A DNA stretch of 64,000 nt, taken from positions 1-64,000 of the forward strand of contig JAEUUP010000044.1 in the NCBI GenBank assembly GCA_016787525.1, written 5' to 3'. Under the pieces are notes generated by a model, which saw only the letters and a list, made by a program, of their open reading frames with translations, searched no databases and was not told the origin of the DNA. The stretch comes from Saprospiraceae bacterium (GTDB lineage: Bacteria; Bacteroidota; Bacteroidia; Chitinophagales; Saprospiraceae). A program made the translations under genes and the position numbers. Below are positions 46,163 to 55,708 of the stretch, one piece after another; position 1 is the stretch's first letter, and every line of letters starts with the position of its first letter.

Positions 46163-46801
46163 ATGCTTAAATTTAAATTTTCTATACTTTTTGCTTTACT
46201 ACTCCCCCTCAGTATTTTCGTCATTTCATGTGGCTCTGATGTAGCGAAAAACAAAACTCTGCCTATCATCGGCGAACGTTTGGGTATTGCGCCAAGTGGC
46301 GATACTATTTATCCGACCATTCCCAATTTTAGCTTTATCAATCAAAATGGTGACACTGTAACGAACGCCGATTTTGAAGGAAAAATCTATGTGGCAGACT
46401 TTTTTTTCACCCATTGCCCAACGATTTGTCCGAAAGTGACGGCTCAAATGTTGCGTGTCCACGACCGTTTTAAAGACTCTGCGATGGTGCTGTTGTTGTC
46501 CCACTCTATTGATCCGAAGAACGATACAATCGGTCGTCTTCACGAATATGCGGGCAAATTGGGCGTTGTTGCGCCCAAATGGCATTTTATCACAGGCAAT
46601 AAAGATTCTATTTACACGATTGCAGACGATTATTTCAGCATTGCCAAGGAAAATCCGAACTCACCAGGTGGTTTTGACCACTCAGGTCGCTTGATTTTGG
46701 TGGACAAAAAACGGCGTGTTCGCTCTTTTTGCGATGGGACGGATGCCAAAGACGTAGATCGGTTTATGGGAGATATTCAAACGCTTTTGCTTGAAAAATA
46801 A
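46163..46801 (+). CDS. SCO1/SenC family copper chaperone lipoprotein
   Basis: 212 residues. The lipobox is VISC (Cys24). Thioredoxin fold with the copper-binding CPTIC (CxxxC) in FFFTHCPTICPKVT and the distant His in FDHSGRLILVD, the full SCO1 ligand set. It should help load the CuA centre of cytochrome oxidase or act in thiol redox. A motif copy (46205) lies inside the signal peptide, encoding LPLSIF in the hydrophobic core, so the word has been accommodated even in a secretion signal. A terminator at 46847-46880 follows. Confidence 0.88.
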   Translation: MLKFKFSILFALLLPLSIFVISCGSDVAKNKTLPIIGERLGIAPSGDTIYPTIPNFSFINQNGDTVTNADFEGKIYVADFFFTHCPTICPKVTAQMLRVHDRFKDSAMVLLLSHSIDPKNDTIGRLHEYAGKLGVVAPKWHFITGNKDSIYTIADDYFSIAKENPNSPGGFDHSGRLILVDKKRRVRSFCDGTDAKDVDRFMGDIQTLLLEK

Positions 46802-46846
46802 TCTCTTTTTTGTTGATAATCAATATATTAAGAAATAGTTCTTTGC

Positions 46847-46880
46847 AAGGCTGTCCCAAAAAAGACAGCCTTTTTATTTT
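46847..46880 (+). terminator. Terminator after the SCO1-type gene
   Basis: AAGGCTGTC/GACAGCCTT stem, loop CCAAAAAA, then TTTTATTTT. Confidence 0.8.
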
Positions 46881-46909
46881 GAAACTAAAATCAATAAAAC
46901 CAACGAAAA

Positions 46910-48970
46910 ATGAAAAATAGCATCTACACTGTCATCTTCTATTCGCTTGTCCACTTATCTCTTCAAGGGCAAACGCTGACCAGAGGCCCTTATCTACAAA
47001 TGGGCAATCAAAACGCTATCACCATTCGTTGGCGAACCGATGTGCCGACTAACTCCAAAGTGAGTTTTGGAACAATCGCAGGCAATTTATCCCAAAATGT
47101 CATAGATAACAATACTGTAACAGAACATGAAGTGCGCTTGACCAACCTCACGCCAGACACGAAATATTATTATTCGTTTGGCTCAACGACAGTCGTATTG
47201 CAGGGTGACGCAGACAATCATTTCATCACGACACCACCCCTCAGTACAAAACGCCGTATTCGGGTTGTCGGCTTTGGCGATAGTGGCAATGGCTCTCAGA
47301 ATCAGCGCGATGTGCGCGATGCTTTTTTGAGTTTTAGAGGCAGTTATTCAACCGATGTCATGCTTTTGATGGGCGACAATGCCTATTCTTATGGCACAAA
47401 CCAAGAATATCAAGACTATTTTTTTAACGTTTATCAAAGCAATTTACTCAAAAATACCAAACTTTATTCGGGTGTTGGCAATCACGACTACGGCAATTCG
47501 GAAGCCAACACAGAGCTTCGCACCGACCCTGTTCACTATTACGATTGTTTTACTTTGCCAAAAAATGGTGAATGTGGTGGCTTACCGTCTGGTACAGAAG
47601 CCTATTATTCTTTCGACTACGGCAACATCCATTTTGTGATGTTGGACAGCTACGGTACTGAGGGGGGTAAAAAACTGTACGATTCGACAAGCACGCAAGC
47701 CCTATGGCTCAAGGCAGATTTGGCAGCCAATTCGCGACAATGGACGGTTGTGACCATGCACCACCCACCTTATACCAAAGGCTCTCACGATTCGGATGCC
47801 GAAGGAGATTTAGCCCTGATTAGAGAGAAAATCAACCCCATTTTAGAGCGTTTTGGTGTTGATTTAGCTATTTTTGGACACAGCCACGTTTTCGAGCGCA
47901 GCTTTTTAATCAAAGAACACTACGGTCAAGAGTCCACTTTTTCCACCATTGACCACCAAGTGACCAGTTCCAATGCCCAATACGATGGCTCACCGAACTC
48001 TTGTCCCATTCGATTGACGAGTCAAAAAACCAAACATGGAACGGTCTATGTCGTAGCGGGTTCTTCGGGGCAAATAGGTGGCGCAGCTTCGGGGTATCCG
48101 CACAATGCCATGTTTTACTCAGACAATCAGATAGGCGGCGTGTTCTATTTTGAAGTAGAGGACAATCGCCTCGATGCTTTCTTCTTGAAAGCCAATGGGA
48201 CTGTGGGCGATAAATTCACGATGATGAAAGACGCAGGGGTCAAAAAAACGCTGACTGTTTTAGCCAATCAGCCCACCACTTTGACCGCCAGTTATTTCGG
48301 CAATTACAACTGGACAGGCGGCACAACAACCCGCGCCATCACCATCACGCCACCGCTTGGCACGCACACTTTGTATGTGTCAGATGGTTTGAATTGTTTG
48401 GCAGATACTTTTGTAGTGAATGCCGTATCCGTTATTCCCGTCGAATTGATTGATTTTCAAATACATACAACAAATCAAAAAACGGTTTTAGTTGAATGGA
48501 AAACAGCGAGCGAACCTCAAAACGCTCACTTTGTGCTTGAAAGAAGTGCGGACGGTAATCACTTTGAGTTGTTGACCAAACAAATGGGACACCCCCTCAG
48601 TAACAAACCGCTGTCGTATTCTTTTGAGGACAAATTGCCTTTGGAAGGCATCAATTATTATCGTTTGAGCCAGACCGATAGCGATGGGAAAACTGTCGTG
48701 TTAGGTGTGCGGTCTGTCATTTTGAACGAAAACAATGCTCATTTGTATCTTTATCCCAATCCTTCTACCGATGGTTTGGTCAAGTTTGAAGTCGCTAATC
48801 CACAAGGTCGAATACGGCATTTGACGATAACAGATGTGGCAGGAAAGGTAGTTTTCAACGAAAATGTGGAAAACTGGGCGTTATCAACACGGTTTTCCAC
48901 AGGCATCTATTTTGCAAAGTTGACTGAGGGGGATAAAGTTGTGGCTGTTCAAAAATTTGTTGTGCAGTAA
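46910..48970 (+). CDS. T9SS-secreted purple acid phosphatase-like metallophosphoesterase
   Basis: 686 residues. After a signal peptide an N-terminal fibronectin-like domain (ITIRWRTDVPTNSKVSFG) precedes the metallophosphoesterase core: GFGDSGNG, LLMGDNAYS, GVGNHDYGN, MHHPPY and FGHSHVFER. These give the full dimetal ligand set of purple acid phosphatases. A Gly/Thr-rich linker and the T9SS sorting domain (LYLYPNPSTDGLVKFEV) follow. It probably releases phosphate from organic esters outside the cell. Motif copies encode PPLST, GTEGG, HPLSN and LTEGD (47237, 47657, 48593, 48923), four in one gene. Confidence 0.88.
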   Translation: MKNSIYTVIFYSLVHLSLQGQTLTRGPYLQMGNQNAITIRWRTDVPTNSKVSFGTIAGNLSQNVIDNNTVTEHEVRLTNLTPDTKYYYSFGSTTVVLQGDADNHFITTPPLSTKRRIRVVGFGDSGNGSQNQRDVRDAFLSFRGSYSTDVMLLMGDNAYSYGTNQEYQDYFFNVYQSNLLKNTKLYSGVGNHDYGNSEANTELRTDPVHYYDCFTLPKNGECGGLPSGTEAYYSFDYGNIHFVMLDSYGTEGGKKLYDSTSTQALWLKADLAANSRQWTVVTMHHPPYTKGSHDSDAEGDLALIREKINPILERFGVDLAIFGHSHVFERSFLIKEHYGQESTFSTIDHQVTSSNAQYDGSPNSCPIRLTSQKTKHGTVYVVAGSSGQIGGAASGYPHNAMFYSDNQIGGVFYFEVEDNRLDAFFLKANGTVGDKFTMMKDAGVKKTLTVLANQPTTLTASYFGNYNWTGGTTTRAITITPPLGTHTLYVSDGLNCLADTFVVNAVSVIPVELIDFQIHTTNQKTVLVEWKTASEPQNAHFVLERSADGNHFELLTKQMGHPLSNKPLSYSFEDKLPLEGINYYRLSQTDSDGKTVVLGVRSVILNENNAHLYLYPNPSTDGLVKFEVANPQGRIRHLTITDVAGKVVFNENVENWALSTRFSTGIYFAKLTEGDKVVAVQKFVVQ

Positions 48971-48975
48971 TGGGC

Positions 48976-51900
48976 TTATTTCATTTCTGCTAAAATGCCC
49001 AACAAAGGAAAATGGATGTAGAAATAAATCTGTCTTTCGCCAAAAACCTTATCTAAGGCTTTTTGGATTAAGCCGAGCCGAGAGGCGTAGATAATGGCTT
49101 CTGAATTCACTTTTTTCGTATCGGTTTCGTTGGAATCCAAAAGGACAACGAGCGAACCGTTTTTGTTTTCTACCAAAAACGACAACTCCACCTCGTACAA
49201 TCGCCACGAATGATGTCCGCGAATGGGATAACGTCGGGCTATTTCAGCGATGGGAAATCGTTGGTACAGAAAATCGAATAAAGAATTCGCTTGTCGAACA
49301 AACCATTGATAATCAATCATATCTATAGTTTCAAAACGCGTCGCTATCTGTTTAGCGAGTAAAAGATTGTCGGATAAATCTGCGGGTAGAATCTCACAAG
49401 CCGCCCAATAAGCCGTCAAAGCCTTGTAAATCAGATGCGGTGAATCGTCTTCACGTATCGGCAACACCGAACCATACCCCTCAGTATCCCCTACTTTCAA
49501 AGGTGTTCCAACGCTGAAAAACTCCTTACCCAAATCAATTTTGTAGGATTTAAACTCTTGTTTACCATTGCGTGCCTCCATGTATTCCACCTGTTCGGTA
49601 GGTATTTCAGCAAAAGCAAAATCTTTTGTAAACCATTCTTCCTCAAAATCTTTGGTCAAGTAGCGTCCGCCCCACTCAAAAGGCGTATCGTTGCCTGTTT
49701 CTAAAGTCGGAAATTCTTCTTTTCCATGGTGCCACGCCCGATTGAGCCATTTGGTCACGCCACCTTGATAGGTCGGAAAAATGAGATAATCGCGCGCTCG
49801 TGTGATGCCAACATACAACAAACGGGCTTCTTCTGCCAAAACAGCCAGCGTTTTTGCGGCTTTGGCTTCCGAATTGTTGATGCGGTCTTCCAGTTCTGTA
49901 TTTCTAAATTGGTCGGCATAAGGACTGACCCAAAAACGCAACCAACGACCACCTAAAATATCAGTCAAATTTACCCCCTCAGTATCCGACATGATTTCGA
50001 TGCCAAACACATCATTTCTGAGCGATTGTTCCAAACTACCCATGATGCAAATGGGGTATTCCAAACCCTTCGATTTGTGGTAAGTCAGCACATTGACAGC
50101 ATCAGGGCTTTCGCCTGAGCTTTGCGTATCTTTTTGACTATCAGCCATTTCTGCCAACCACAACAAAAAACCACCCAAAGTCGCTGCCGAATGCAGACGA
50201 TTGCACGCATTTTCGTATTGCAACGACATTTTGCGCAGCACATCCACATTTTCAAGACGCTGCGCTTTGCTGCCCCATGCAGCGATGATGCGGCGCAAAT
50301 CGAGGTCTTCGAGAACCAAATTAAGGATTTCGTTGGACGATAACTCTTTGATATCGGGTCGCAAAGCGTTTATTTTTTGGATAAACTCATTGTCGTAAGC
50401 CCATCGCCAGTCGTAATTGTCTTCGCCTATTTCTTCCAAATATTGCAAACGGTGTTCAATAATGCGTGGCAATTCGATGCGCTCTGCCAACAGCAAGATT
50501 TCAGCAACTGCCAGCGAATCGTGCCGATTGAGCAAATAACGCAAAACGGCTAAAATCAGCTTCGATTCTGCCGTATTAAGCAACCCAGTGCGAGCAATAG
50601 CGGCTTTTAAGCCTGCGCGATGCAGGTTTTCAGCCATATCGGCACACTGCTGATTGGAACGACAAAAGATAGCCACATCGCCTTCACGAGCCAAACGCAC
50701 TGTTTTTTCACCTTTTGGCAAGATATAAACCCCTTTTTCGAGCATCACTTTTATCTGCTCCGCAATGCAAGAGTTGAACCATTCGGCATTGGGTTTGATG
50801 CGTTTGTCACCGCCATTGTCGAGTTGAAAATGCCAATGAATGAGGGCATCTGTTTGCAAATTTCGGTCTTCGCGCTTCGGATTCAAGGCAATTTGCTCAA
50901 CAGGCAAGTCTTGAAACGCTTTTTTGAAAATAGCGTTGGTCGCAAAAACAATATCTGGGCGACTGCGCCACGAGTCTTTCAAAATATCATCGTCTTTAAT
51001 ACCAACATGCTCCAAAATAGCTTGCATCAAACGCGGCTCTGCACCTCTGAAACCGTAAATACTTTGTTTAGGGTCGCCTACCCAAATGGAATGTTTGGCA
51101 ATTTTCGATAATTTCAAAAACACATCGAGCTGAATCGGGCTGGTGTCTTGAAATTCATCCACCATCAATAGATCCAATTCTTCTTTCAACACCGCCACTA
51201 CTGAGGGGTCATCCAAAAGACCACGCACCAGCACCTCCATATCGGTGTAGTCAATCAATGCCCGTTGCTTTTTGAAGCGGTCAAACTCGGCAATAGCTTC
51301 GGTCGCTATATCGAAAAGAATGTAAATAAAGTCACGTATATCTTTTTGAAAATCATCGAATTGCACATGCGTTTTAGCAAATTCTACGAGGTCTTCGACT
51401 ACCGATTTGCTCTTTGCACCAACTTTGATTTTTGTTATTTTGACCCAATTGTACCAATGCAATGACCGCCGCGCGCTGAGTTCATTGCGTAGGGTTTTCA
51501 GTTCGCCAATACCATCTTTGGTGACTTTTGTATCGTCAGGACTGGCTTCTAAATTGTTAATTGTCTCGTTGATTAGGGTCAAAAGGTGTGCGTTGTAGTC
51601 TGCAATGCCTTCTTGGGTAGTCGCTGTGTTTTCAACGATTAGAAACTGTTTAAAACTTTCAAACGATTTAAATTTACTTTCTTCCAAAGTGTGTTTTGAA
51701 AACGCATTGGCTCGGGCAACATCAACGATTTCACGAATATTTTTGCGCCAATCATAATCGCCTTTTTTAGTGAGACCCAATTTATCGCACAAAACATTCA
51801 TTTTTTCAACCTTTTCAAGCGTCAAAATATGCGATAAAGATTGATTGAAAAAAATCTGTTGGTCTTCTTCCGCCATGATGTCCACTTGCGGCGATACGCC

Positions 51901-52173
51901 TGCTTCAAAAGCAAATCGCTTCAATAGTTTCACGCCCAAACCATGCACCGTACCGATTAAGGCGTTTGAGAGGTCGTTGGCTTGTTCCGTCAGACCTTCT
52001 TCAAGCAATTTGGTGCTGACCCGTTCGTGGAGTTCTGCCGCCGCTTTTGCCGTAAAAGTCGTCGCGATGATACCCGAAGCTCGTGTACCCCCCCTCAGTA
52101 AATTGACCATTTCTTGGGTCAAACGGTAGGTTTTGCCACTACCTGCGCCTGCGGATATGATTTGGATTCCCAT
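48976..52173 (-). CDS. UvrD/RecB-like superfamily 1 helicase
   Basis: 1065 residues. Helicase motifs: I GAGSGKT (residues 8-14), Ia ATTFTAKAAAEL, II MVDEFQDTS, III WVGDPKQSIYGFRGAE, IV DSWRSRPDIV, V VLTYHKSKGLEYP and VI LYVGITRARDYL. The size and C-terminal region resemble AddA/RecB, but the nuclease motif is degenerate: VVLLDSNETD is present, while the DYK signature of the PD-(D/E)XK site is not seen. It starts 30 bp after dnaX and is probably cotranscribed. It should act in double-strand-break repair. Four motif copies (49477, 49975, 51200, 52091) are present. Confidence 0.85.
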   Translation of the reverse strand: MGIQIISAGAGSGKTYRLTQEMVNLLRGGTRASGIIATTFTAKAAAELHERVSTKLLEEGLTEQANDLSNALIGTVHGLGVKLLKRFAFEAGVSPQVDIMAEEDQQIFFNQSLSHILTLEKVEKMNVLCDKLGLTKKGDYDWRKNIREIVDVARANAFSKHTLEESKFKSFESFKQFLIVENTATTQEGIADYNAHLLTLINETINNLEASPDDTKVTKDGIGELKTLRNELSARRSLHWYNWVKITKIKVGAKSKSVVEDLVEFAKTHVQFDDFQKDIRDFIYILFDIATEAIAEFDRFKKQRALIDYTDMEVLVRGLLDDPSVVAVLKEELDLLMVDEFQDTSPIQLDVFLKLSKIAKHSIWVGDPKQSIYGFRGAEPRLMQAILEHVGIKDDDILKDSWRSRPDIVFATNAIFKKAFQDLPVEQIALNPKREDRNLQTDALIHWHFQLDNGGDKRIKPNAEWFNSCIAEQIKVMLEKGVYILPKGEKTVRLAREGDVAIFCRSNQQCADMAENLHRAGLKAAIARTGLLNTAESKLILAVLRYLLNRHDSLAVAEILLLAERIELPRIIEHRLQYLEEIGEDNYDWRWAYDNEFIQKINALRPDIKELSSNEILNLVLEDLDLRRIIAAWGSKAQRLENVDVLRKMSLQYENACNRLHSAATLGGFLLWLAEMADSQKDTQSSGESPDAVNVLTYHKSKGLEYPICIMGSLEQSLRNDVFGIEIMSDTEGVNLTDILGGRWLRFWVSPYADQFRNTELEDRINNSEAKAAKTLAVLAEEARLLYVGITRARDYLIFPTYQGGVTKWLNRAWHHGKEEFPTLETGNDTPFEWGGRYLTKDFEEEWFTKDFAFAEIPTEQVEYMEARNGKQEFKSYKIDLGKEFFSVGTPLKVGDTEGYGSVLPIREDDSPHLIYKALTAYWAACEILPADLSDNLLLAKQIATRFETIDMIDYQWFVRQANSLFDFLYQRFPIAEIARRYPIRGHHSWRLYEVELSFLVENKNGSLVVLLDSNETDTKKVNSEAIIYASRLGLIQKALDKVFGERQIYFYIHFPLLGILAEMK

Positions 52174-52203
52174 TTTTTGTGGTGAGCCAACGCGAAGTTG
52201 GTG

Positions 52204-53976
52204 TTACTCGTCAGGTTTTAAATTCAGTCGTATTGCCAAGTCTTTCACAAGTGGATTCACCTCCATCATCAAGCGCAATTTGTCGCGCGGTGTAAGAAAC
52301 TTTCTGACAGGAGCTGCTTTGGTTTCTTGCGGTGCAAGTGTTTCGTCATAGACAATTTCGAGCAATAAAGCCGAGTCGTTGAGGTCAAAACGCAAAAATT
52401 CGGGCAAACGGTATTCTTGCTGAATGATGCCGACCATCAATGTCGAACCGACTCGTGCAGTCACTTTTTTCTCATTCAAATCCAATTGCGCCGCTTGCAA
52501 AGCAGCTTTGGTTGAAGGCGATTCGTGTGTTTCAGCGTATTTTTTCCAAGATTCAGAAAGGTTTTCGACACTTAATTTTGAAACAACCTGTTTTAAAATA
52601 TTCTCTTCTTCTTCAATTTGCGCTGCAATGGCATCGAGCGAGCCAATTTTCATACTTGAAATCAGGTCAGCAGGCAGGTTGGTCTTGATATTTGGAACAG
52701 CTGGACCGGGTGTTTCCTCGCTTGAAGGGGTAACTTGAGGCTCTTCCGCTGTGGTTTGACTTGTTTTTTCGTCTTTATACTGAGGGGGAGCAATTGTTGT
52801 GCTTTTTGTCTCTAATTTGCTACCGACATCAGTTTTTTTTTCAATGACTACTGTTTGAGGTGCCGCCGAAAGGTCAACAGCACGACCGATAAACGTCATT
52901 TTTATCAATGCCATTTCGACATGCAAGCGTTTGTGGCGAGCCATTTTGTAGTTGACATCGCAATCGTTGCACAGGTTGAGGGCTGTCAAAACGAAAGAGG
53001 TAGAAGACAGTGCTGCTTGATTTTGGTAACGATTGCGTAAGTTATCACCCACTTCTAAGAGTTTCAAAGTTTGTAAATCTTTAGAAACCAATATATTGCG
53101 CAAATGCTCTGCCAAACCAACGATGAATGTATCGCCTTCAAATCCACGCCGCATCACATCTTCATAGGTGTTCAATACTGAGGGGAGGTCTTCGGCAAGC
53201 AAAGCGTCAGTCATTTTGAAAAAATAGTCGTAGTCCAATACGTTCAGATTTTCAATGACATCAGCGTAATGAATGGTTCTATCAACACTGGCGGAAACGA
53301 TGCGATCAAAAATAGAAAGTGCATCGCGCAACGCCCCATCTGCCTTCTGAGCGATGATGTGCAACGAATCAGCATCGGCTTTTATCCCCTCAGTCGCACA
53401 GATATTTTGCAAATGTGAGACAATATCGGGTATCTGAATGCGGCGAAAATCAAAGATTTGGCAACGAGAAAGAATTGTTGGGATGATTTTATGCTTTTCT
53501 GTCGTTGCTAAAATGAAGATGGCATGGGCAGGCGGCTCTTCCAATGTTTTCAAAAAAGCATTGAAAGCCGCTTGCGACAACATATGCACCTCGTCAATAA
53601 TGAACACTTTGTATTTGCCTTGCTGAGGCGGTATGCGGGTTTGGTCAACCAATGAACGAACGTGTTCGACGGAATTGTTGGAGGCTGCGTCGAGTTCAAA
53701 AATATTGAAAGAGGCACTCTGAGCGAAAGCACGGCACGAATCGCAAGTCTCACACGCCTCAAAATCGGGTGTCCGATTGGTGCAATTCAAGATTTTAGCT
53801 AAAATTCGTGCATTTGTCGTTTTACCAACGCCTCTGGGACCACAAAATAAAAACGCATGGGCAATATGGTCAGTCCGCAAAGCATTTTTCAATGTTTGCG
53901 ATACGTGGGCTTGCCCAACGACATCCGAAAATTTTTGCGGACGGTATTTGCGTGCCGATACGATAAATTCGCTCAT
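52204..53976 (-). CDS. dnaX: DNA polymerase III subunit gamma/tau
   Basis: 590 residues from the ATG at 53976 (MSEFIVSARKYRPQKF); a TTG at 54009 would add a non-conserved stretch. AAA+ clamp-loader features: GPRGVGKTT (Walker A), the four-Cys zinc module CTNRTPDFEACETCDSC, DEVHMLS (Walker B) and LATTEKHKIIPTILSRCQ (sensor 1/arginine finger). A Thr/Lys-rich linker (about residues 365-430) joins a tau-like C-terminal domain. No slippery A-run with a clear frameshift signal was identified. It is upstream of the UvrD-like helicase. Three motif copies (52779, 53177, 53386), encoding PPQY, LPSV and ATEG. Confidence 0.95.
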   Translation of the reverse strand: MSEFIVSARKYRPQKFSDVVGQAHVSQTLKNALRTDHIAHAFLFCGPRGVGKTTNARILAKILNCTNRTPDFEACETCDSCRAFAQSASFNIFELDAASNNSVEHVRSLVDQTRIPPQQGKYKVFIIDEVHMLSQAAFNAFLKTLEEPPAHAIFILATTEKHKIIPTILSRCQIFDFRRIQIPDIVSHLQNICATEGIKADADSLHIIAQKADGALRDALSIFDRIVSASVDRTIHYADVIENLNVLDYDYFFKMTDALLAEDLPSVLNTYEDVMRRGFEGDTFIVGLAEHLRNILVSKDLQTLKLLEVGDNLRNRYQNQAALSSTSFVLTALNLCNDCDVNYKMARHKRLHVEMALIKMTFIGRAVDLSAAPQTVVIEKKTDVGSKLETKSTTIAPPQYKDEKTSQTTAEEPQVTPSSEETPGPAVPNIKTNLPADLISSMKIGSLDAIAAQIEEEENILKQVVSKLSVENLSESWKKYAETHESPSTKAALQAAQLDLNEKKVTARVGSTLMVGIIQQEYRLPEFLRFDLNDSALLLEIVYDETLAPQETKAAPVRKFLTPRDKLRLMMEVNPLVKDLAIRLNLKPDE

Positions 53977-54155
53977 GGGTGCAAAACTACGGAATTTAAT
54001 AAAGCTCAAAAAAGTTTTTTATCCACAATTTTCAATTTTTTGTTTTATATTTTGCTTGATGATAGTGGTTAGAAATTTTGCCTTTTTTCCAAAAACTTGA
54101 ACAACAGTTCTGTTAGCGGTTGTGTAAATCGTAAATTCGCACAAAATTTTTTCTT

Positions 54156-54797
54156 ATGACTCAATTAAAATCCTTTGCGTTCAACCCTTTCTCAGAGAAT
54201 ACATACGTTCTTTTTGACGATGCAACCAAAGAGGCGATTATTTTCGACCCAGGTTGTTATATGAGTTATGAACGCACCATGCTGACTAAATTTATCAGCG
54301 ATAATCAATTGGTAGTCAAACGATTAATCAATACCCATTGTCATCTTGACCATGTATTTGGCAATCCTTTTGTGAGTGAGAAATATAATGTTTCGATGGA
54401 ATGTCATCGTGCTGAGTTGCCTGTTTTAGCAAGGGTTGAGCAAGCGGGCATGATGTTCGGTACACCTTGCCCACCACAAGAACCACCGACTCATTTCATT
54501 GAAGACGATGCGACAATTCAACTCGGCAGTATTGAACTGCGGACGATTCTTGCACCTGGACACTCGCCTGGCAGCTTGTGTTTTTATAATGAAAAAGATA
54601 AATTTTTGATTGGTGGCGATGTGCTTTTTTTCGGGAGTATTGGCAGAACGGATTTGCCAGGCGGCAATCACAAACAATTGATTGAGAGCATTCAAACGCG
54701 GCTGATGCCTTTGCCCGATGATGTGAAAGTCTATTCAGGGCATGGGCAACCGACAACGATTGGTCGCGAACGTCTCCATAATCCTTTTCTTAATTGA
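54156..54797 (+). CDS. MBL-fold hydrolase (glyoxalase II-like)
   Basis: 213 residues. Metal ligands: HCHLDH (motif HxHxDH, about residues 61-66), GHSP His, GGDVLF Asp and the C-terminal SGHGQPT His. That is the complete metallo-beta-lactamase set in the order of hydroxyacylglutathione hydrolase-like proteins. The physiological thioester is unknown. It precedes the alpha/beta hydrolase by 7 bp and they form an operon. Confidence 0.9.
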   Translation: MTQLKSFAFNPFSENTYVLFDDATKEAIIFDPGCYMSYERTMLTKFISDNQLVVKRLINTHCHLDHVFGNPFVSEKYNVSMECHRAELPVLARVEQAGMMFGTPCPPQEPPTHFIEDDATIQLGSIELRTILAPGHSPGSLCFYNEKDKFLIGGDVLFFGSIGRTDLPGGNHKQLIESIQTRLMPLPDDVKVYSGHGQPTTIGRERLHNPFLN

Positions 54798-54804
54798 TTG
54801 AAAA

Positions 54805-55611
54805 ATGCAACGAAAAACCCTCTCTTATCGCCAGTCAACGGTCAGTTATTTGCGCTTTGGCGAAGGCGAACAACTGCTTTTGGCATTTCATGGCTTTGGT
54901 GATAGGGCGGCTATGTGGTTGGGTATAGAAGAAGGGTTGGCTCAAAAATTTACTGTTATTGCCTTGGATTTACCTTTTCATGGACACACGATTTGGCATG
55001 AAAAAGTGTTCAGAGGACGCGATTTTGAAGCGATTGTTCATGAATTGACCAAGATTGAAGGGAAAGAGCGTTTTTCGTTAGCAGGTTTTAGTTTTGGCGC
55101 GCGCATTGTTGAGCGATTACTTTTTCGATTTGAGCATCGGATAGACCATATTTTGATGTTTGCACCCGATGGTTTTGGCACAAAATGGCTGTTTGAAATC
55201 ACCATGATACCACGTCCCATTCGGCGTTTCACAAAATGGCTTTTAGACCGACCGCAGTGGTTTGTGCGCATTTTGAGTTTTTTTTATAAATACAAACTCA
55301 TCAATCGCTTCATCTACAAATTCACTTACAACCACTTGGGACGCATCGAACGCCGCACACGTTTGTTTACGTATTGGCTTTCGATGGATGATTTTGTGAT
55401 AAAACCTGAACGTTTTAAAGCGAAATTGAAAAAAAGCGAGATTCAAGCCAATGTTTTTGTCGGAAAAAACGACGACATCGTACCCCTCAGTAGTGGCTGT
55501 TGGTTGGCTGAAAATGCGCCGAATATTCGGCTGCACATCGTTGAAGATGGGCATAAATTGGTGAATCATAATCTTATTGCAGACTTAAAAAAGGCAGTTC
55601 TCGATGGCTAG
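54805..55611 (+). CDS. Alpha/beta hydrolase
   Basis: 268 residues. An oxyanion-type FHGFGD, the nucleophile elbow AGFSFGAR (Ser about 94), and a late His in EDGHKLVNHN give the fold. An insertion of basic and aromatic residues (about residues 130-185) forms a lid. The substrate is unknown. It is cotranscribed with the upstream MBL-fold gene. A motif copy (55483) encodes VPLSSG shortly after the likely acid Asp (KNDDIVPLSSG), close to the active site. Confidence 0.85.
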   Translation: MQRKTLSYRQSTVSYLRFGEGEQLLLAFHGFGDRAAMWLGIEEGLAQKFTVIALDLPFHGHTIWHEKVFRGRDFEAIVHELTKIEGKERFSLAGFSFGARIVERLLFRFEHRIDHILMFAPDGFGTKWLFEITMIPRPIRRFTKWLLDRPQWFVRILSFFYKYKLINRFIYKFTYNHLGRIERRTRLFTYWLSMDDFVIKPERFKAKLKKSEIQANVFVGKNDDIVPLSSGCWLAENAPNIRLHIVEDGHKLVNHNLIADLKKAVLDG

Positions 55612-55643
55612 CTCAAATTGACGCTCCATGCCTCAAAAACCGA

Positions 55644-55678
55644 AACCGTTTGGACAAACGGATATTGCCCAAACGGTT
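55644..55678 (-). terminator. Terminator of the beta-helix gene
   Basis: AACCGTTTGG/CCAAACGGTT stem with a T-rich run on the minus strand; it may also serve the convergent hydrolase operon. Confidence 0.6.
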
Positions 55679-55708
55679 CAGTCTAAAGTGTAAAAAACAA
55701 ATTTAGAT

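Noticed and set aside
52204-53976. Programmed frameshift in dnaX
   Set aside because: No slippery A-run followed by a clear stem was found in the expected place.
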